Of a DNA stretch of 30,356 nt, positions 1 through 7,561 are shown in pieces. Origin of the DNA: CAMDMI01 sp036759185. Lineage in GTDB: Bacteria > Bacteroidota > Bacteroidia > Cytophagales > Flexibacteraceae. The DNA lies in the NCBI GenBank assembly GCA_036759185.1, contig DAIOVD010000029.1:1-30356 (forward strand), read 5' to 3'. The position numbers and the translations under genes are program-made. Below the pieces are notes generated by a model. The model searched no databases, had not been told where the DNA came from, and saw nothing but the letters and a program-made list of their open reading frames with translations. Numbering within the stretch: position 1 is the first letter of the stretch; every line of letters begins with the position of its first letter.

Positions 1-314
1 CGGATCAATACAAAAGAATTCATCGATTCAAAAAATAAGAATGTAAAAGAATTAATATTAATTTTAGAAAAATAAAAAAATAATAAATCTTTTGAGGTTT
101 CATTTTTCTCAATTCGAACAATCAGCGCAAAACGAAAAGGCAGGTCAGGATTTGGAGAGAACGCCGTCAATATCGGAGAGAAACGCAGACGTTCAATTTT
201 CATTCAAATCTCTGCGGCCCTCCCTATTTTCTCAATTGGCTCCCGAAGTAAAAGCGGGACAAGTTTTACGGTTGTTCCCAGGCTGTTTCAGTTAAAACTT
301 CAATCCAAATCCCA
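1..314. other. Gene-free AT-rich region downstream of the T9SS gene
   Basis: No convincing gene. The left part is very AT-rich and holds copy A of a direct repeat (45-150) that recurs at 3793-3897. A 67-codon reading frame starting with TTG at 92 runs out of the repeat, but the same frame in the second copy hits a stop codon after eight codons, so I regard it as non-coding. I see no clear T-tailed terminator for the minus-strand gene ending at 315. Confidence 0.6.
45..150. repeat. Direct repeat, copy A (pair with 3793-3897)
   Basis: Aligned with 3793-3897 at a constant offset of 3748. Over the first 64 bases only two positions differ (66 and 67). The rest carries a few substitutions and one single-base indel. 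The repeat contains a perfect 14-bp palindrome, AATTAATATTAATT (50-63), then an A-rich stretch and the block TTTTGAGGTTTCATTTTT. Similarity stops abruptly on the left. The two copies bracket the 1091-residue T9SS gene in the same orientation. The function is unknown. Confidence 0.85.
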
Positions 315-3300
315 TTACTCCTTCATCCATTTCCCACGGAAGGTGCCGTCTGCATTTTGCAGTTTCCAGAAATACAATCCGGCTGGAAGGACAGGAAGCT
401 GGATTTCTTTTTGTGGCTCCACCATTTGTTCTTCCACCACCAAGCCGCTGGCATTCATCAGCTGGAAACGGGAGGCCGAACGAATTCCGGCAAAGGAAAG
501 ATTCTGATTTCCGGGATTGGGATACACCCATACATTTTGCCCGGCCTTTGAGATCTGCGGACGATTGGCGGTAAACAACGTGTCTTTAACCCGGATGTCG
601 TCAATCCGCACGGAGCCATTGTTGTTGTGAAAACTGCCGTTGGTGGCAATCCGGAAACGAATATGAAAACTTTCTCCCGGAGGAAACGGAATGCTGTCCC
701 ACCAGATCGAAACGGGTGGTGCCTGTTCATTAAACGCATCCATGGTGCCCGCAGGCGCAAAATATTCGGTGAAATTGGACTGGTCAATCTGGCGGAGAAG
801 GGTATAGTTTTTCCCACAATCGCTGCTGATTTCAATCCGGAAGGTATCGGTCGAAAAAAAATCGTTCGGCGTGGGAAAGTCGCAGACATTGAGTTTATAA
901 CTCAGCCATGTTTTGGTTCCGACGGGCCCGATATTTTGTGTCACAAACCGTCCGATTCCATCCCGGATATAGCCGAATACGCTGTTGAGATAGTATTTGT
1001 TGGGATTTGAATTGGCTGTTTTGAGTGCACGGAATGTGTTCCAGCCGGTCGGATCCTGATTATCATAAGGTCCGGTTGGCCGGTTGTCCCAGCCTGAAAT
1101 AATGGGATATCCATAACGCAAAGGATTGGCAGCCTGGCTGAAAAATGTGGAAGAATAAACACAGGTATCAAATGTCTGGCGGAAAGGCAGTGAAGCAGGT
1201 AATGTTTGCAGATTGATGGCCAGCGTATCGGAAGCGGGATTGTTGTCGCCGGTGGTGGCCACAAAACATTTGAGGGGCATCAGACCGGCAAATGTGGACG
1301 GTAATTTAAACGACAAAGTATCGGTGGAACCCGGTTGAAGAGGAGCGTCCCAGTTAAAACCAGCGGTATAAAGTGTTTGAAATGTTTGCCCTTCCAGAAC
1401 CGCTCCAATTCGGACGGTACTCACTGGTTGAAGGCCGTTGTTTCGGAATTGCAGACGAATGGAATCCTGTCCGTTATCGGCGCAGCCAAAACGATACGTC
1501 GAAACGGGAAGAATTCGTGTAAGCGTAAGATCGGTTGCCAGGCCTACGGTAACAAACGCAAAATAATGTCCGTTCGAGAGTTTGATGGGAAGTCTGGTGG
1601 AAAGAGTCGCCGTCACAAGGGAATCGCTTGTCCAGTTTTGCAGGCGGGTTTCGAGAGGCATCCACGGTCCTGTGGGTGAAGGTGATTGGGCAATGCGCCA
1701 GTTTTCTTTGAGTCCGAATAAACTGTCGGAATGATACACTTCCATTTGCAAACGGGTGCTGTCGCCAAGAGCAGTGTTGCTGTTGATTTCGAGCATATGC
1801 TGGCCCAGTAAAATGGTTCCCGGTGCTAATAAAGTTCCTGACGGTGGTTGGTTGATGACGTGACTCAGCAGCCATTGCCCGGCGGGAGCGTTGAGATTGT
1901 ATTTGGTGAGGGTATGGCTCCGTCCTTTTCCTCCGCTCCAGGCGGGAACGTCCCAGTTTACCGCATTTCCGGATTGCTGCCAGAGATTGCGGTGATAGCC
2001 AAAGGTCGAATGCCGGATTTGGGAAACCCGGTTGCCAAACGAACAGGTTTGAAAACTGAGGGTATCCTGTGGTTGGCCGGCGAGGATGCCGTTGCCGAAA
2101 TTGTTGCCATTTTGGCTTGAATAGGAAATTGAATTAAAAGAGCAACTTGAATCAAAAAGGACTTTTGTTCCAAATTTATCGAGGTAGAGCTGGTAAAAGC
2201 GTAGTGCTTGTATCTGATTCGATACAAATGAAAAGTCTTTCTTTCCAAAAATAGAATCATCGTAAATGGAAAGGAAATAAGCTGCATTGCGCTTGAAGCC
2301 TGGAAATTTAAAGGATGTTCCTTTCACCATTTTGGCTAGAGAACCAATTCCATAACCAAATCCAGGTGCGCTATTAAATCCGATAATATTGGTGTCGTTT
2401 TCGAATTCCAGATTAACAGAACTATTATTGAAAACCCCTCTTAAAGGTGTTATAGTTCCTCTGCATTTTCCTGAAACATTCCAGTCCAAACCAATTGGGT
2501 TGTTTACAGTGATATGAGGTATAGCAGAACCATTTGCAAATTGTCCATTTCCAGAAACAATTTGTTTGGTTGTGCCATTGAAATGAAGGATTGGTTTAGT
2601 GGCAGGGTTTAATACAACATTGCTCTGATAGGCGAAGGTTCCATTCATTTGAATATCACCCATAATCAGGAAGCGGTCGCCATACGGTGAACTTGCATTT
2701 CCTAAAATAGAATCTCCCGGATGAACAATCATATTTCCCAGGATGTGGATCAATCCCCTTGGCGTGGGAGAATACAATTTTGCAACAGATGCTCCTCCCT
2801 GGCCCACAATAAGCGATTTAATAGTGATTGGAATAATGGAAGTACCTGGGTAGATGAATGAAATCTTTGACCCGTCTGAAATAACGGCAGTATCCAAAGC
2901 TGTTGGAATTCTGGAAGGAATCCATGAAGTTTTTGAAAGCCAACTATTTGCGCCAGATTTTGAAATAACTTTCTGACCAGTGTCAGGTAATCTAAAAGCA
3001 CAAAGTGTATTTGATCCAGAAAGACTATTGGTAACCCCCGTGGAAATCTGTACATAAATTTTAGTTCCAATTGGTTGATTTTCAATTGGAATCACTGGAT
3101 TGAAATTTATTCCGCCCCCTATAAATCCCAGGCCGGACATGCTATAGTACGAAAATGCCTGAACCTTCGTAAGGTTATTTGGACAACTACCCGTGTAAAC
3201 GAGGATGGAGTAATTCATTCTAGGTCCGATTTGAATACCAGTATTTTTTGATGTAGTGATGAATGTGAACCAAACCGTTTTTTTAGGTAAAATTTTGATG

Positions 3301-3590
3301 TTGTCCAGAAAAGAGGGGGAAATGCTATCTGATGCAACTCCTGTTACAATAGTCGCTGATGTCAAATTGCAGGCAGAATCGGCCACGGTTATTTCTTTAG
3401 CCGTTTCGCAGGTTCCATTTCCCTGGCTAAAGACATGAGATGAAAAGAGGAAAAGGGGGAGTAGAAAAATACTTCTCAAATTGTATAAAGCAGCATTCCC
3501 GAACAAATCAAGGTTTCGGGCTAAGAATAATGACAACCTTGTTTGGAAGTGGCGAACAGGATTGATTCCAGGGTTAATTGCGTTGATCAT
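315..3590 (-). CDS. Large secreted surface protein with T9SS type A sorting domain
   Basis: A 1091-residue modular exported protein. A hydrophobic signal segment (about residues 39-55, ending near HVFSQ) lies behind an unusually long N-terminal extension. The only upstream ATG is at 3590, so an alternative start nearer the signal peptide is possible. Next come a Cys-containing beta-sandwich-like region (about 60-200) and a WSKTSW...P...D-type segment with beta-solenoid character (about 210-400). A choice-of-anchor-J-like region follows (about 830-1000, ending IRVKD). The C-terminal 75 residues fit a T9SS type A sorting domain: VWVYPNPGNQNLSF, then GLYFWKLQNADG and a basic end. By family knowledge it would cross the outer membrane through T9SS and be anchored or released. 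No enzymatic motif is recognised, so an adhesin or matrix role is inference. It is flanked by a direct repeat on each side. Confidence 0.9.
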   Translation of the reverse strand: MINAINPGINPVRHFQTRLSLFLARNLDLFGNAALYNLRSIFLLPLFLFSSHVFSQGNGTCETAKEITVADSACNLTSATIVTGVASDSISPSFLDNIKILPKKTVWFTFITTSKNTGIQIGPRMNYSILVYTGSCPNNLTKVQAFSYYSMSGLGFIGGGINFNPVIPIENQPIGTKIYVQISTGVTNSLSGSNTLCAFRLPDTGQKVISKSGANSWLSKTSWIPSRIPTALDTAVISDGSKISFIYPGTSIIPITIKSLIVGQGGASVAKLYSPTPRGLIHILGNMIVHPGDSILGNASSPYGDRFLIMGDIQMNGTFAYQSNVVLNPATKPILHFNGTTKQIVSGNGQFANGSAIPHITVNNPIGLDWNVSGKCRGTITPLRGVFNNSSVNLEFENDTNIIGFNSAPGFGYGIGSLAKMVKGTSFKFPGFKRNAAYFLSIYDDSIFGKKDFSFVSNQIQALRFYQLYLDKFGTKVLFDSSCSFNSISYSSQNGNNFGNGILAGQPQDTLSFQTCSFGNRVSQIRHSTFGYHRNLWQQSGNAVNWDVPAWSGGKGRSHTLTKYNLNAPAGQWLLSHVINQPPSGTLLAPGTILLGQHMLEINSNTALGDSTRLQMEVYHSDSLFGLKENWRIAQSPSPTGPWMPLETRLQNWTSDSLVTATLSTRLPIKLSNGHYFAFVTVGLATDLTLTRILPVSTYRFGCADNGQDSIRLQFRNNGLQPVSTVRIGAVLEGQTFQTLYTAGFNWDAPLQPGSTDTLSFKLPSTFAGLMPLKCFVATTGDNNPASDTLAINLQTLPASLPFRQTFDTCVYSSTFFSQAANPLRYGYPIISGWDNRPTGPYDNQDPTGWNTFRALKTANSNPNKYYLNSVFGYIRDGIGRFVTQNIGPVGTKTWLSYKLNVCDFPTPNDFFSTDTFRIEISSDCGKNYTLLRQIDQSNFTEYFAPAGTMDAFNEQAPPVSIWWDSIPFPPGESFHIRFRIATNGSFHNNNGSVRIDDIRVKDTLFTANRPQISKAGQNVWVYPNPGNQNLSFAGIRSASRFQLMNASGLVVEEQMVEPQKEIQLPVLPAGLYFWKLQNADGTFRGKWMKE

Positions 3591-3699
3591 ATTCAGTTTT
3601 GGATTGACCTATCAAATATGAAAAGCCGGAAGAATATGGCCAAATTTTGTTTCAACTCAATGCTGTCTGCCTCCGTGTCCAATAATGTGGACAAAACCA

Positions 3700-3707
3700 C
3701 AAAGGTA
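3700..3707 (-). promoter_or_regulatory. Possible -7 box for the T9SS gene
   Basis: TACCTTTG on the minus strand matches the Bacteroidota -7 consensus TAnnTTTG. No good TTTG -33 box stands 19 bases upstream. Transcription would begin near 3693, inside the TGTCCA/TGGACA inverted repeat, leaving about 100 bases of leader before the ATG at 3590. Confidence 0.3.
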
Positions 3708-3792
3708 TTTTTGGTCAGGTGTTCATCGGATTTGAAAGCTCCCCTAAAATCAGAGAATGGAAACCCGATATCTCTTTCAAATCCGAAGTTCG

Positions 3793-3897
3793 AAAAGAAT
3801 TAATATTAATTTTTAAAAAATAAAAAAATAATAAATCTTTTGAGGTTTCATTTTTCCCAATTCTGACAATCGACAAAAACGCAAAGGCGGGCCAGGA
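3793..3897. repeat. Direct repeat, copy B (pair with 45-150)
   Basis: Second copy of the ~105 bp repeat, with the same AATTAATATTAATT palindrome (3798-3811), A-rich tract and TTTTGAGGTTTCATTTTT block. It lies about 110 bases downstream of the stop of the DUF5615 gene, much as copy A lies about 165 bases downstream of the T9SS gene. Each copy therefore sits 3' of a minus-strand gene. Confidence 0.85.
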
Positions 3898-4005
3898 GCC
3901 AAAGAAATTAGGGCGTTTTACGCCGGGAAATCCAGAGGTTAAAAATGGATGTCCGAAATCTTTGCGATGATGATGGGAGATTTTCAAGCTTGCTGAATAC
4001 CTTGA

Positions 4006-4371
4006 TTATTCAGAAGCTCCTCCAAATACTGTGATTTCAAAATTGTCCAGCTCAATCAGATTGTGTTTCTCAAATTGAACGAGAATTTCCGCAAGATTCA
4101 GTTGAAACATATCAAGGAGTTTGTGATTGACAATATTGCCGGTCGTCACCATCAATAGTTTGGGTGGAATTTTTTTGATCAGGTGAGAGTCCAGAAAATC
4201 GGAATCTTTTGTGATCACAATCCTGTTCTCAGAGATGGAACGTTGCCGAATCTCCTCGTCGGTCGTTCTTTCTTTATTAGGAAAATCATCCGTATGAACA
4301 CAATCAAAACCCTTCCATTTCAAAAATGAACACAGCGAATATGGTAATTGGGCATCGACCAGAAATCTCAC
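4006..4371 (-). CDS. DUF5615 family PIN-like protein (probable toxin)
   Basis: A 121-residue protein of the DUF5615/PIN-like group, which are putative metal-dependent ribonucleases usually paired with a DUF433 protein. The N-terminus MRFLVDAQLP carries the first acidic residue (Asp6). Further acidic residues stand in TTDEEI (38-40) and TKDSDF (Asp56, Asp58), spaced as expected for a PIN-type metal site. The start codon is GTG at 4371. It overlaps the stop of the preceding DUF433 gene by four bases (GTGA), a sign of translational coupling. Toxin activity is family-based inference; the metal-site residues all appear present. Confidence 0.85.
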   Translation of the reverse strand: MRFLVDAQLPYSLCSFLKWKGFDCVHTDDFPNKERTTDEEIRQRSISENRIVITKDSDFLDSHLIKKIPPKLLMVTTGNIVNHKLLDMFQLNLAEILVQFEKHNLIELDNFEITVFGGASE

Positions 4372-4601
4372 GCCACAATTTTATGGATCGATTTCACATT
4401 TACCAATCGGCTCGCATAAGCCAGACAGGCCAGAATATCCGCTCTTTCAATCGCCGGATAATCGGCCATGATTTCTTCCTGACTCATTCCCGATGACAAC
4501 AAATCCAGAATCATTTCCACCGGATACCGCATATTCCGAATGGTTGGTTTGCCATGGCAGACAGAAGGATTTAAAGTGATTCGATCAAGAAGATTTTCCA
4601 T
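4368..4601 (-). CDS. DUF433 domain protein (probable antitoxin)
   Basis: A 77-residue DUF433 protein. The pattern is typical: ITLNPSVCHGKPTIRNMRYPVEMILDLLSSGMSQEEIMADYPAIERADILACLAYA, abbreviated here as a conserved HGKPTIRN stretch followed by a winged-helix-like region ending in DILACLAYA. DUF433 proteins are small helix-turn-helix proteins found beside DUF5615/PIN partners and are thought to be antitoxins. It is the first gene of a two-gene unit and overlaps its partner by four bases. Autoregulation of the pair is likely by analogy but not shown here. Confidence 0.85.
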   Translation of the reverse strand: MENLLDRITLNPSVCHGKPTIRNMRYPVEMILDLLSSGMSQEEIMADYPAIERADILACLAYASRLVNVKSIHKIVA

Positions 4602-4618
4602 TGGCGTTTGGCTTTGAG

Positions 4619-4626
4619 CAAAAATA
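4619..4626 (-). promoter_or_regulatory. Possible -7 box for the DUF433/DUF5615 pair
   Basis: TATTTTTG on the minus strand matches TAnnTTTG exactly and lies 18 bases upstream of the DUF433 ATG. No matching TTTG -33 box is seen at the usual spacing, so the call rests on one box. Confidence 0.35.
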
Positions 4627-4761
4627 GAAAATCTTCCGCTCTTGAATTTGAGAATTATGGAAGAAGAATGTGGGTCTTCCGTTCTTTTTTAAGGACTTTC
4701 TGAATATTGAATTTGTTTTCTACCAATAGGTCCTACCTAAAGACAGATGCTAGTTCCAAAT

Positions 4762-4807
4762 AAAAACCCGGAAAGTCCGGTGTCATTAAGCACCACACTT
4801 TCCGGGT
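4762..4807 (-). terminator. Intrinsic terminator of the helix-turn-helix gene
   Basis: A perfect 11-bp stem, ACCCGGAAAGT (4766-4776) with ACTTTCCGGGT (4797-4807), is extended inside by GGTG/CACC. It is followed on the minus strand by five T (complement of 4762-4766). It sits about 30 bases past the stop of the gene ending at 4835. Confidence 0.85.
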
Positions 4808-4834
4808 CTGCGATTTCGTTTTTCCATCCTTTTC

Positions 4835-5833
4835 TCAATTCTCCTCCACAAACTTCCGCAGCTCAGTCACTTTTTTAAGGAGGGCTTTGAAAAACTGACT
4901 CCGGATCTTTTCGGCAGCCCGGCTGATTTGGGTGCTTTTCGACATCAGATTGGTGATCCAGTATTCATTTTGCTTATTGAATTCCGGATTGCCCGTATTC
5001 ATAAAGTTGAAGGTATTGTAGCCCAGGAAGGAGGTTCTCCGGTCGCCGGTTTTAACCAGTACACAATTATTGCCAATCATCAGATCGCTGGCATAACAGG
5101 TAAACGGTGTTTGTGTTAAAACTCCATCGGGTTTAAATTTCAATCCCAGATCACATTGCCGTTGTAAATTCTTAATTAACTCTTCGAGTTCGTTGATCAC
5201 CACTTCCACATCTTCTCTGGACTCAAACATGGCCGCTTCCCAGAAAAATTTGATTTGCTGAATGGTGGAGGCAATGGTTTCTTCTGTCCAGATTTCCGTC
5301 GAAGGAACTTCTGCATACGCTGCCGATGCCTTCTTTGCCAGTTCCAGCAACTCAGAATCTGCCTCTTCGACCTTGAACTTGGCATCCTGTAATTCCTCGT
5401 GGTTGAGGATGGCTTTTCTCCAGTAGAAGAATTTGAAATTACTCAGTTGCGGACGCATATATATATGGAACAACGGTATGTCCTCCGCCGCATAAATCAC
5501 TTCCCGCAATTCAAACTCACTGATCGATTTGATCTGACTCAGAAAATACTGCAAAAAAGATCTGAATTCGTCAAGGTCATTTCCGATCGGTTTGTACCGG
5601 AACGAAACCACACTTCCCATAAAATCGGTGAGATTTTCGAGGGGGATCATATATGACTGACAGACCAATGCCATCTCGTCCAATGTAAAAGCGGTCTCAC
5701 AACGCAGTCTTCGGTAGGCACTATCGGCCGAAACTCCGAGGATTTTTCCGATTTCTGCGGGCAAAGAAGCGGTGTCTGGCAATTGCGATCGTATGATTTT
5801 TATCAGTTTTGCTTGATATGGCAGTTTTTTCAT
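4835..5833 (-). CDS. Helix-turn-helix transcriptional regulator, Bacteroidota type
   Basis: A 332-residue protein. Residues about 20-65 form a Cro/BetR-like helix-turn-helix (AEIGKILGVSADSAYRRLRC, then FTLDEMALVC). The remaining ~260 residues are helical with no recognised catalytic motif and may be a sensing or dimerisation domain; a stretch at about 205-225 is Glu-rich and coiled-coil-like. Proteins of this shape are common single-copy regulators in Bacteroidota, with unknown ligands. It is divergent from the CsgG-like gene at 6059, so that gene is a natural candidate target. A strong terminator follows it. Confidence 0.75.
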   Translation of the reverse strand: MKKLPYQAKLIKIIRSQLPDTASLPAEIGKILGVSADSAYRRLRCETAFTLDEMALVCQSYMIPLENLTDFMGSVVSFRYKPIGNDLDEFRSFLQYFLSQIKSISEFELREVIYAAEDIPLFHIYMRPQLSNFKFFYWRKAILNHEELQDAKFKVEEADSELLELAKKASAAYAEVPSTEIWTEETIASTIQQIKFFWEAAMFESREDVEVVINELEELIKNLQRQCDLGLKFKPDGVLTQTPFTCYASDLMIGNNCVLVKTGDRRTSFLGYNTFNFMNTGNPEFNKQNEYWITNLMSKSTQISRAAEKIRSQFFKALLKKVTELRKFVEEN

Positions 5834-5906
5834 ATGAAAATTCGATAATTTCTAAATTATTTTTACGGAACGAGCCAAAAAAAATGACCCCCATTACGGG
5901 CTGTCG

Positions 5907-5939
5907 CAAACATATTTGAAAAATGGCGTTTTTTACAAT
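5907..5939 (-). promoter_or_regulatory. Probable promoter of the helix-turn-helix gene
   Basis: On the minus strand TATGTTTG (5914-5907) matches TAnnTTTG. An imperfect TTTG (ATTG, 5939-5936) lies 21 bases upstream. The -7 box is itself nearly palindromic (CAAACATATTTG), so it may also be an operator shared with the divergent gene. Confidence 0.4.
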
Positions 5940-5988
5940 TTTTTATGAAATTTTACGGAGAGGGCCTTTTTGCTCCTTAAATAGCCGT

Positions 5989-6019
5989 TTTGATCTTATT
6001 TTGAGGCCCTCCACCTTTG
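5989..6019 (+). promoter_or_regulatory. Probable promoter of the CsgG-like gene
   Basis: TTTG (5989-5992), 19 bases, then CACCTTTG (6012-6019), one mismatch from TAnnTTTG. The predicted start of transcription near 6026 leaves about 33 bases of leader before the ATG at 6059. It also rules out the upstream in-frame ATG at 6017. Confidence 0.5.
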
Positions 6020-6058
6020 CCACTGTCAATATCGACAAGAACAAAAACAAAAAACAAA

Positions 6059-7207
6059 ATGAAATCAAATCGCATTTCTCCCCGCCTTCTGAAAGCCTTT
6101 TTTATCGCTTTCTCTGTCTCCTGTTTCACGCTTTCGTCTGCCTTTTCGCAGAAGTCAGACAAGCCCACTCTCGCCGTGATCGCCTTCCGCAATGATCACC
6201 CAGATCCCAAAGCCGCTCCGTATTCTTTGTCGGATCTGCTCCGCCTCGAACTCGAAAAACAAGACCGGTTCCAGGTACTCGATCGCTTCGATATGGATTA
6301 CCTCCTTTCCCAGGAAAAGATCGATTACCAGAATTGCCTCAGCCGGTTCTGTCTGGAAGACGTCAGCAAAAAAATCAAAGTAGACAAACTGGCCGTCGCC
6401 AACATCAAAGTCCTCGATTCCCGAATCTCCATCACCGTCAAAATATTCGATACGTCCACCAAACAATTTGAAATGGCCCGGACGTCGGATTTTCTCAACA
6501 TTCCCGACGAAATCGGAACGATGGTTCATATCACCATCAATGATTTATTCACCATTAAAAACGACGAACTGGTGGTCAACAAACTCACCAAAAAGAACGA
6601 TTTCGAAAGCAGCATCAACAATCCCAATCAACTTCGTCTCCGCAGCGACGGTCCACGCATGGGTTTCACCTGCTTTTCATTGGAACCTGAAGTCGCCAAA
6701 ATCCTGCACAACAAAAAATACAACGGTGGTTTCGAAGCGATTCCCGTCATGTTTCAGTTTGGTTACCAGTTTGAGAAACAGTATCTGAATGAAGGAAATT
6801 TCCAGGCTCTGTTTGAATTCCTTCCGATGGTGACCGGCCTTGATCAGGGACTTTTTATTCCGTCGTTCACCGTTATGAACGGAATCCGGAACAATACTTC
6901 CGGTTGGGAATTTGCTTTCGGGCCGACAGTATCGATTGTAAAAAAAGCCAAGGGGTATTATGATGCCAATGATACCTGGGTGAAGTTGGACAACCATGAA
7001 GTCAATTCCTCCGGTATTCCAACCGAAACCCGTCTCGACAGCCGTGGAGAACCAGCTTTTTCCACCGGATTTGTGATGGCTGCCGGTAAAACCTTCAAAT
7101 CCGGCAAGCTCAATATCCCTGTCAACATTTATGTGATTCCCCATGCTTCCGGTGTTCGTTTCGGACTCTCCTTTGGTTTCAATTCCCGCAATCGTTTCGG
7201 CGTCTGA
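6059..7207 (+). CDS. CsgG/TolB-N-like envelope protein with C-terminal barrel-like region
   Basis: A 382-residue exported protein. A signal peptide (residues 1-31, ending LSSAFSQ) supports the start at 6059 rather than 6017. Residues about 35-165 resemble the CsgG/TolB N-terminal fold: TLAVIAFRNDHPD, LRLELEKQDRFQVLDRFDMDYLL, then KLAVANIKVLDSRISITVKIFDTS. This is the domain found in outer-membrane lipoproteins such as CsgG and LpoB, but no lipobox Cys is present here. Residues about 205-382 are beta-rich with repeated aromatic-ending strands and a terminal FGLSFGFNSRNRFGV, suggesting an outer-membrane barrel or a barrel-like domain. It is divergent from a regulator and followed by a terminator at 7314. 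The exact function is unknown. Confidence 0.75.
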   Translation: MKSNRISPRLLKAFFIAFSVSCFTLSSAFSQKSDKPTLAVIAFRNDHPDPKAAPYSLSDLLRLELEKQDRFQVLDRFDMDYLLSQEKIDYQNCLSRFCLEDVSKKIKVDKLAVANIKVLDSRISITVKIFDTSTKQFEMARTSDFLNIPDEIGTMVHITINDLFTIKNDELVVNKLTKKNDFESSINNPNQLRLRSDGPRMGFTCFSLEPEVAKILHNKKYNGGFEAIPVMFQFGYQFEKQYLNEGNFQALFEFLPMVTGLDQGLFIPSFTVMNGIRNNTSGWEFAFGPTVSIVKKAKGYYDANDTWVKLDNHEVNSSGIPTETRLDSRGEPAFSTGFVMAAGKTFKSGKLNIPVNIYVIPHASGVRFGLSFGFNSRNRFGV

Positions 7208-7313
7208 GATTTCTCTTCTGATTTCAAAATCACAAACTGTTCCATTTTCTCTGTGTTGATGAATTCTGCTCATTGTTGTTAATTTAATCCTAAACTAAAC
7301 CATTGACCAAAGG

Positions 7314-7337
7314 CCTTCCGGATACCGGAGGGTTTTT
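7314..7337 (+). terminator. Intrinsic terminator
   Basis: An eight-base stem CCTTCCGG/CCGGAGGG with one G-T pair and an ATA loop, followed by five T. It is about 105 bases past the CsgG-like stop codon, so the transcript would have a long 3' tail. Confidence 0.7.
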
Positions 7338-7353
7338 GCGTTTGCGGGTTTTG

Positions 7354-7416
7354 AACCACATTAGTCACATAGGAACACATAGGGATTACAGATAAAGTTA
7401 CTGACCTATGCGGTGG
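7354..7416. repeat. CACATAG-type intergenic repeat, imperfect inverted arms
   Basis: AACCACATTAGTCACATAGG followed by a second ACACATAGGG, and then CCTATGCGGTGG (7405-7416), which can pair with the left arm through a bulge. From memory it resembles short ACCACATAG...CTATGTGGT intergenic repeats common in Bacteroidota genomes. I cannot check copy number here. Confidence 0.35.
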
Positions 7417-7515
7417 AAAAATACAAGTGAAAAGGTTCTGAAGGATCCGGAATTGACTGGATAGGAAAAGCCGCCAATATTCCATTTCCGGCCCATCTCC
7501 GTACCCATAAAAAAC

Positions 7516-7523
7516 TATATTTG
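7516..7523 (+). promoter_or_regulatory. -7 box of arcA
   Basis: TATATTTG matches TAnnTTTG exactly and lies 38 bases before the arcA ATG. No TTTG is found at 19-base spacing upstream, so the -33 element is weak or absent. Confidence 0.5.
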
Positions 7524-7561
7524 CGGACTGTTATTCTTATTTTTCACCAAATCAATACTTT

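Larger units (their letters stand above)
3591..4005. other. Gene-free region upstream of the T9SS gene
   Basis: No gene supported on either strand. It contains a possible minus-strand -7 box (CAAAGGTA, 3700-3707, reading TACCTTTG). A short inverted repeat TGTCCA-ATAATG-TGGACA (3676-3693) sits at the expected start of transcription. Copy B of the direct repeat is at 3793-3897, and a small GGCGT-TTT-ACGCC hairpin (3912-3924) lies beyond it. The reading frames at 3543-3803 and 3715-3987 are low-complexity shadows through the repeat. Confidence 0.55.
7208..7561. other. Gene-free region between the CsgG-like gene and arcA
   Basis: Holds a terminator (7314-7337), a CACATAG-type repeat with an imperfect inverted partner (7354-7416) and a -7 box for arcA (7516-7523). 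A 68-codon minus-strand frame here (7279-7485) overlaps all of these and has no recognisable features; I reject it. Confidence 0.6.

Noticed and set aside
92..295. 67-codon plus-strand ORF beginning in the repeat
   Set aside because: TTG start; the same frame in the second repeat copy stops after eight codons; no domain, so non-coding is more likely.
3676..3693. TGTCCA/TGGACA inverted repeat as a regulator operator
   Set aside because: A six-base arm pair is expected by chance in 400 bases, and no regulator is linked to it. Mentioned only in the region entry.
45..3897. Integron-like cassette array (repeats at the 3' ends of genes)
   Set aside because: The repeats lack the attC core sites (RYYYAAC/GTTRRRY) and paired arms, and no integrase is present. 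Only the direct-repeat observation is kept.
7279..7485. 68-codon minus-strand ORF upstream of arcA
   Set aside because: Covers the terminator and the CACATAG repeat, with no recognisable protein features.
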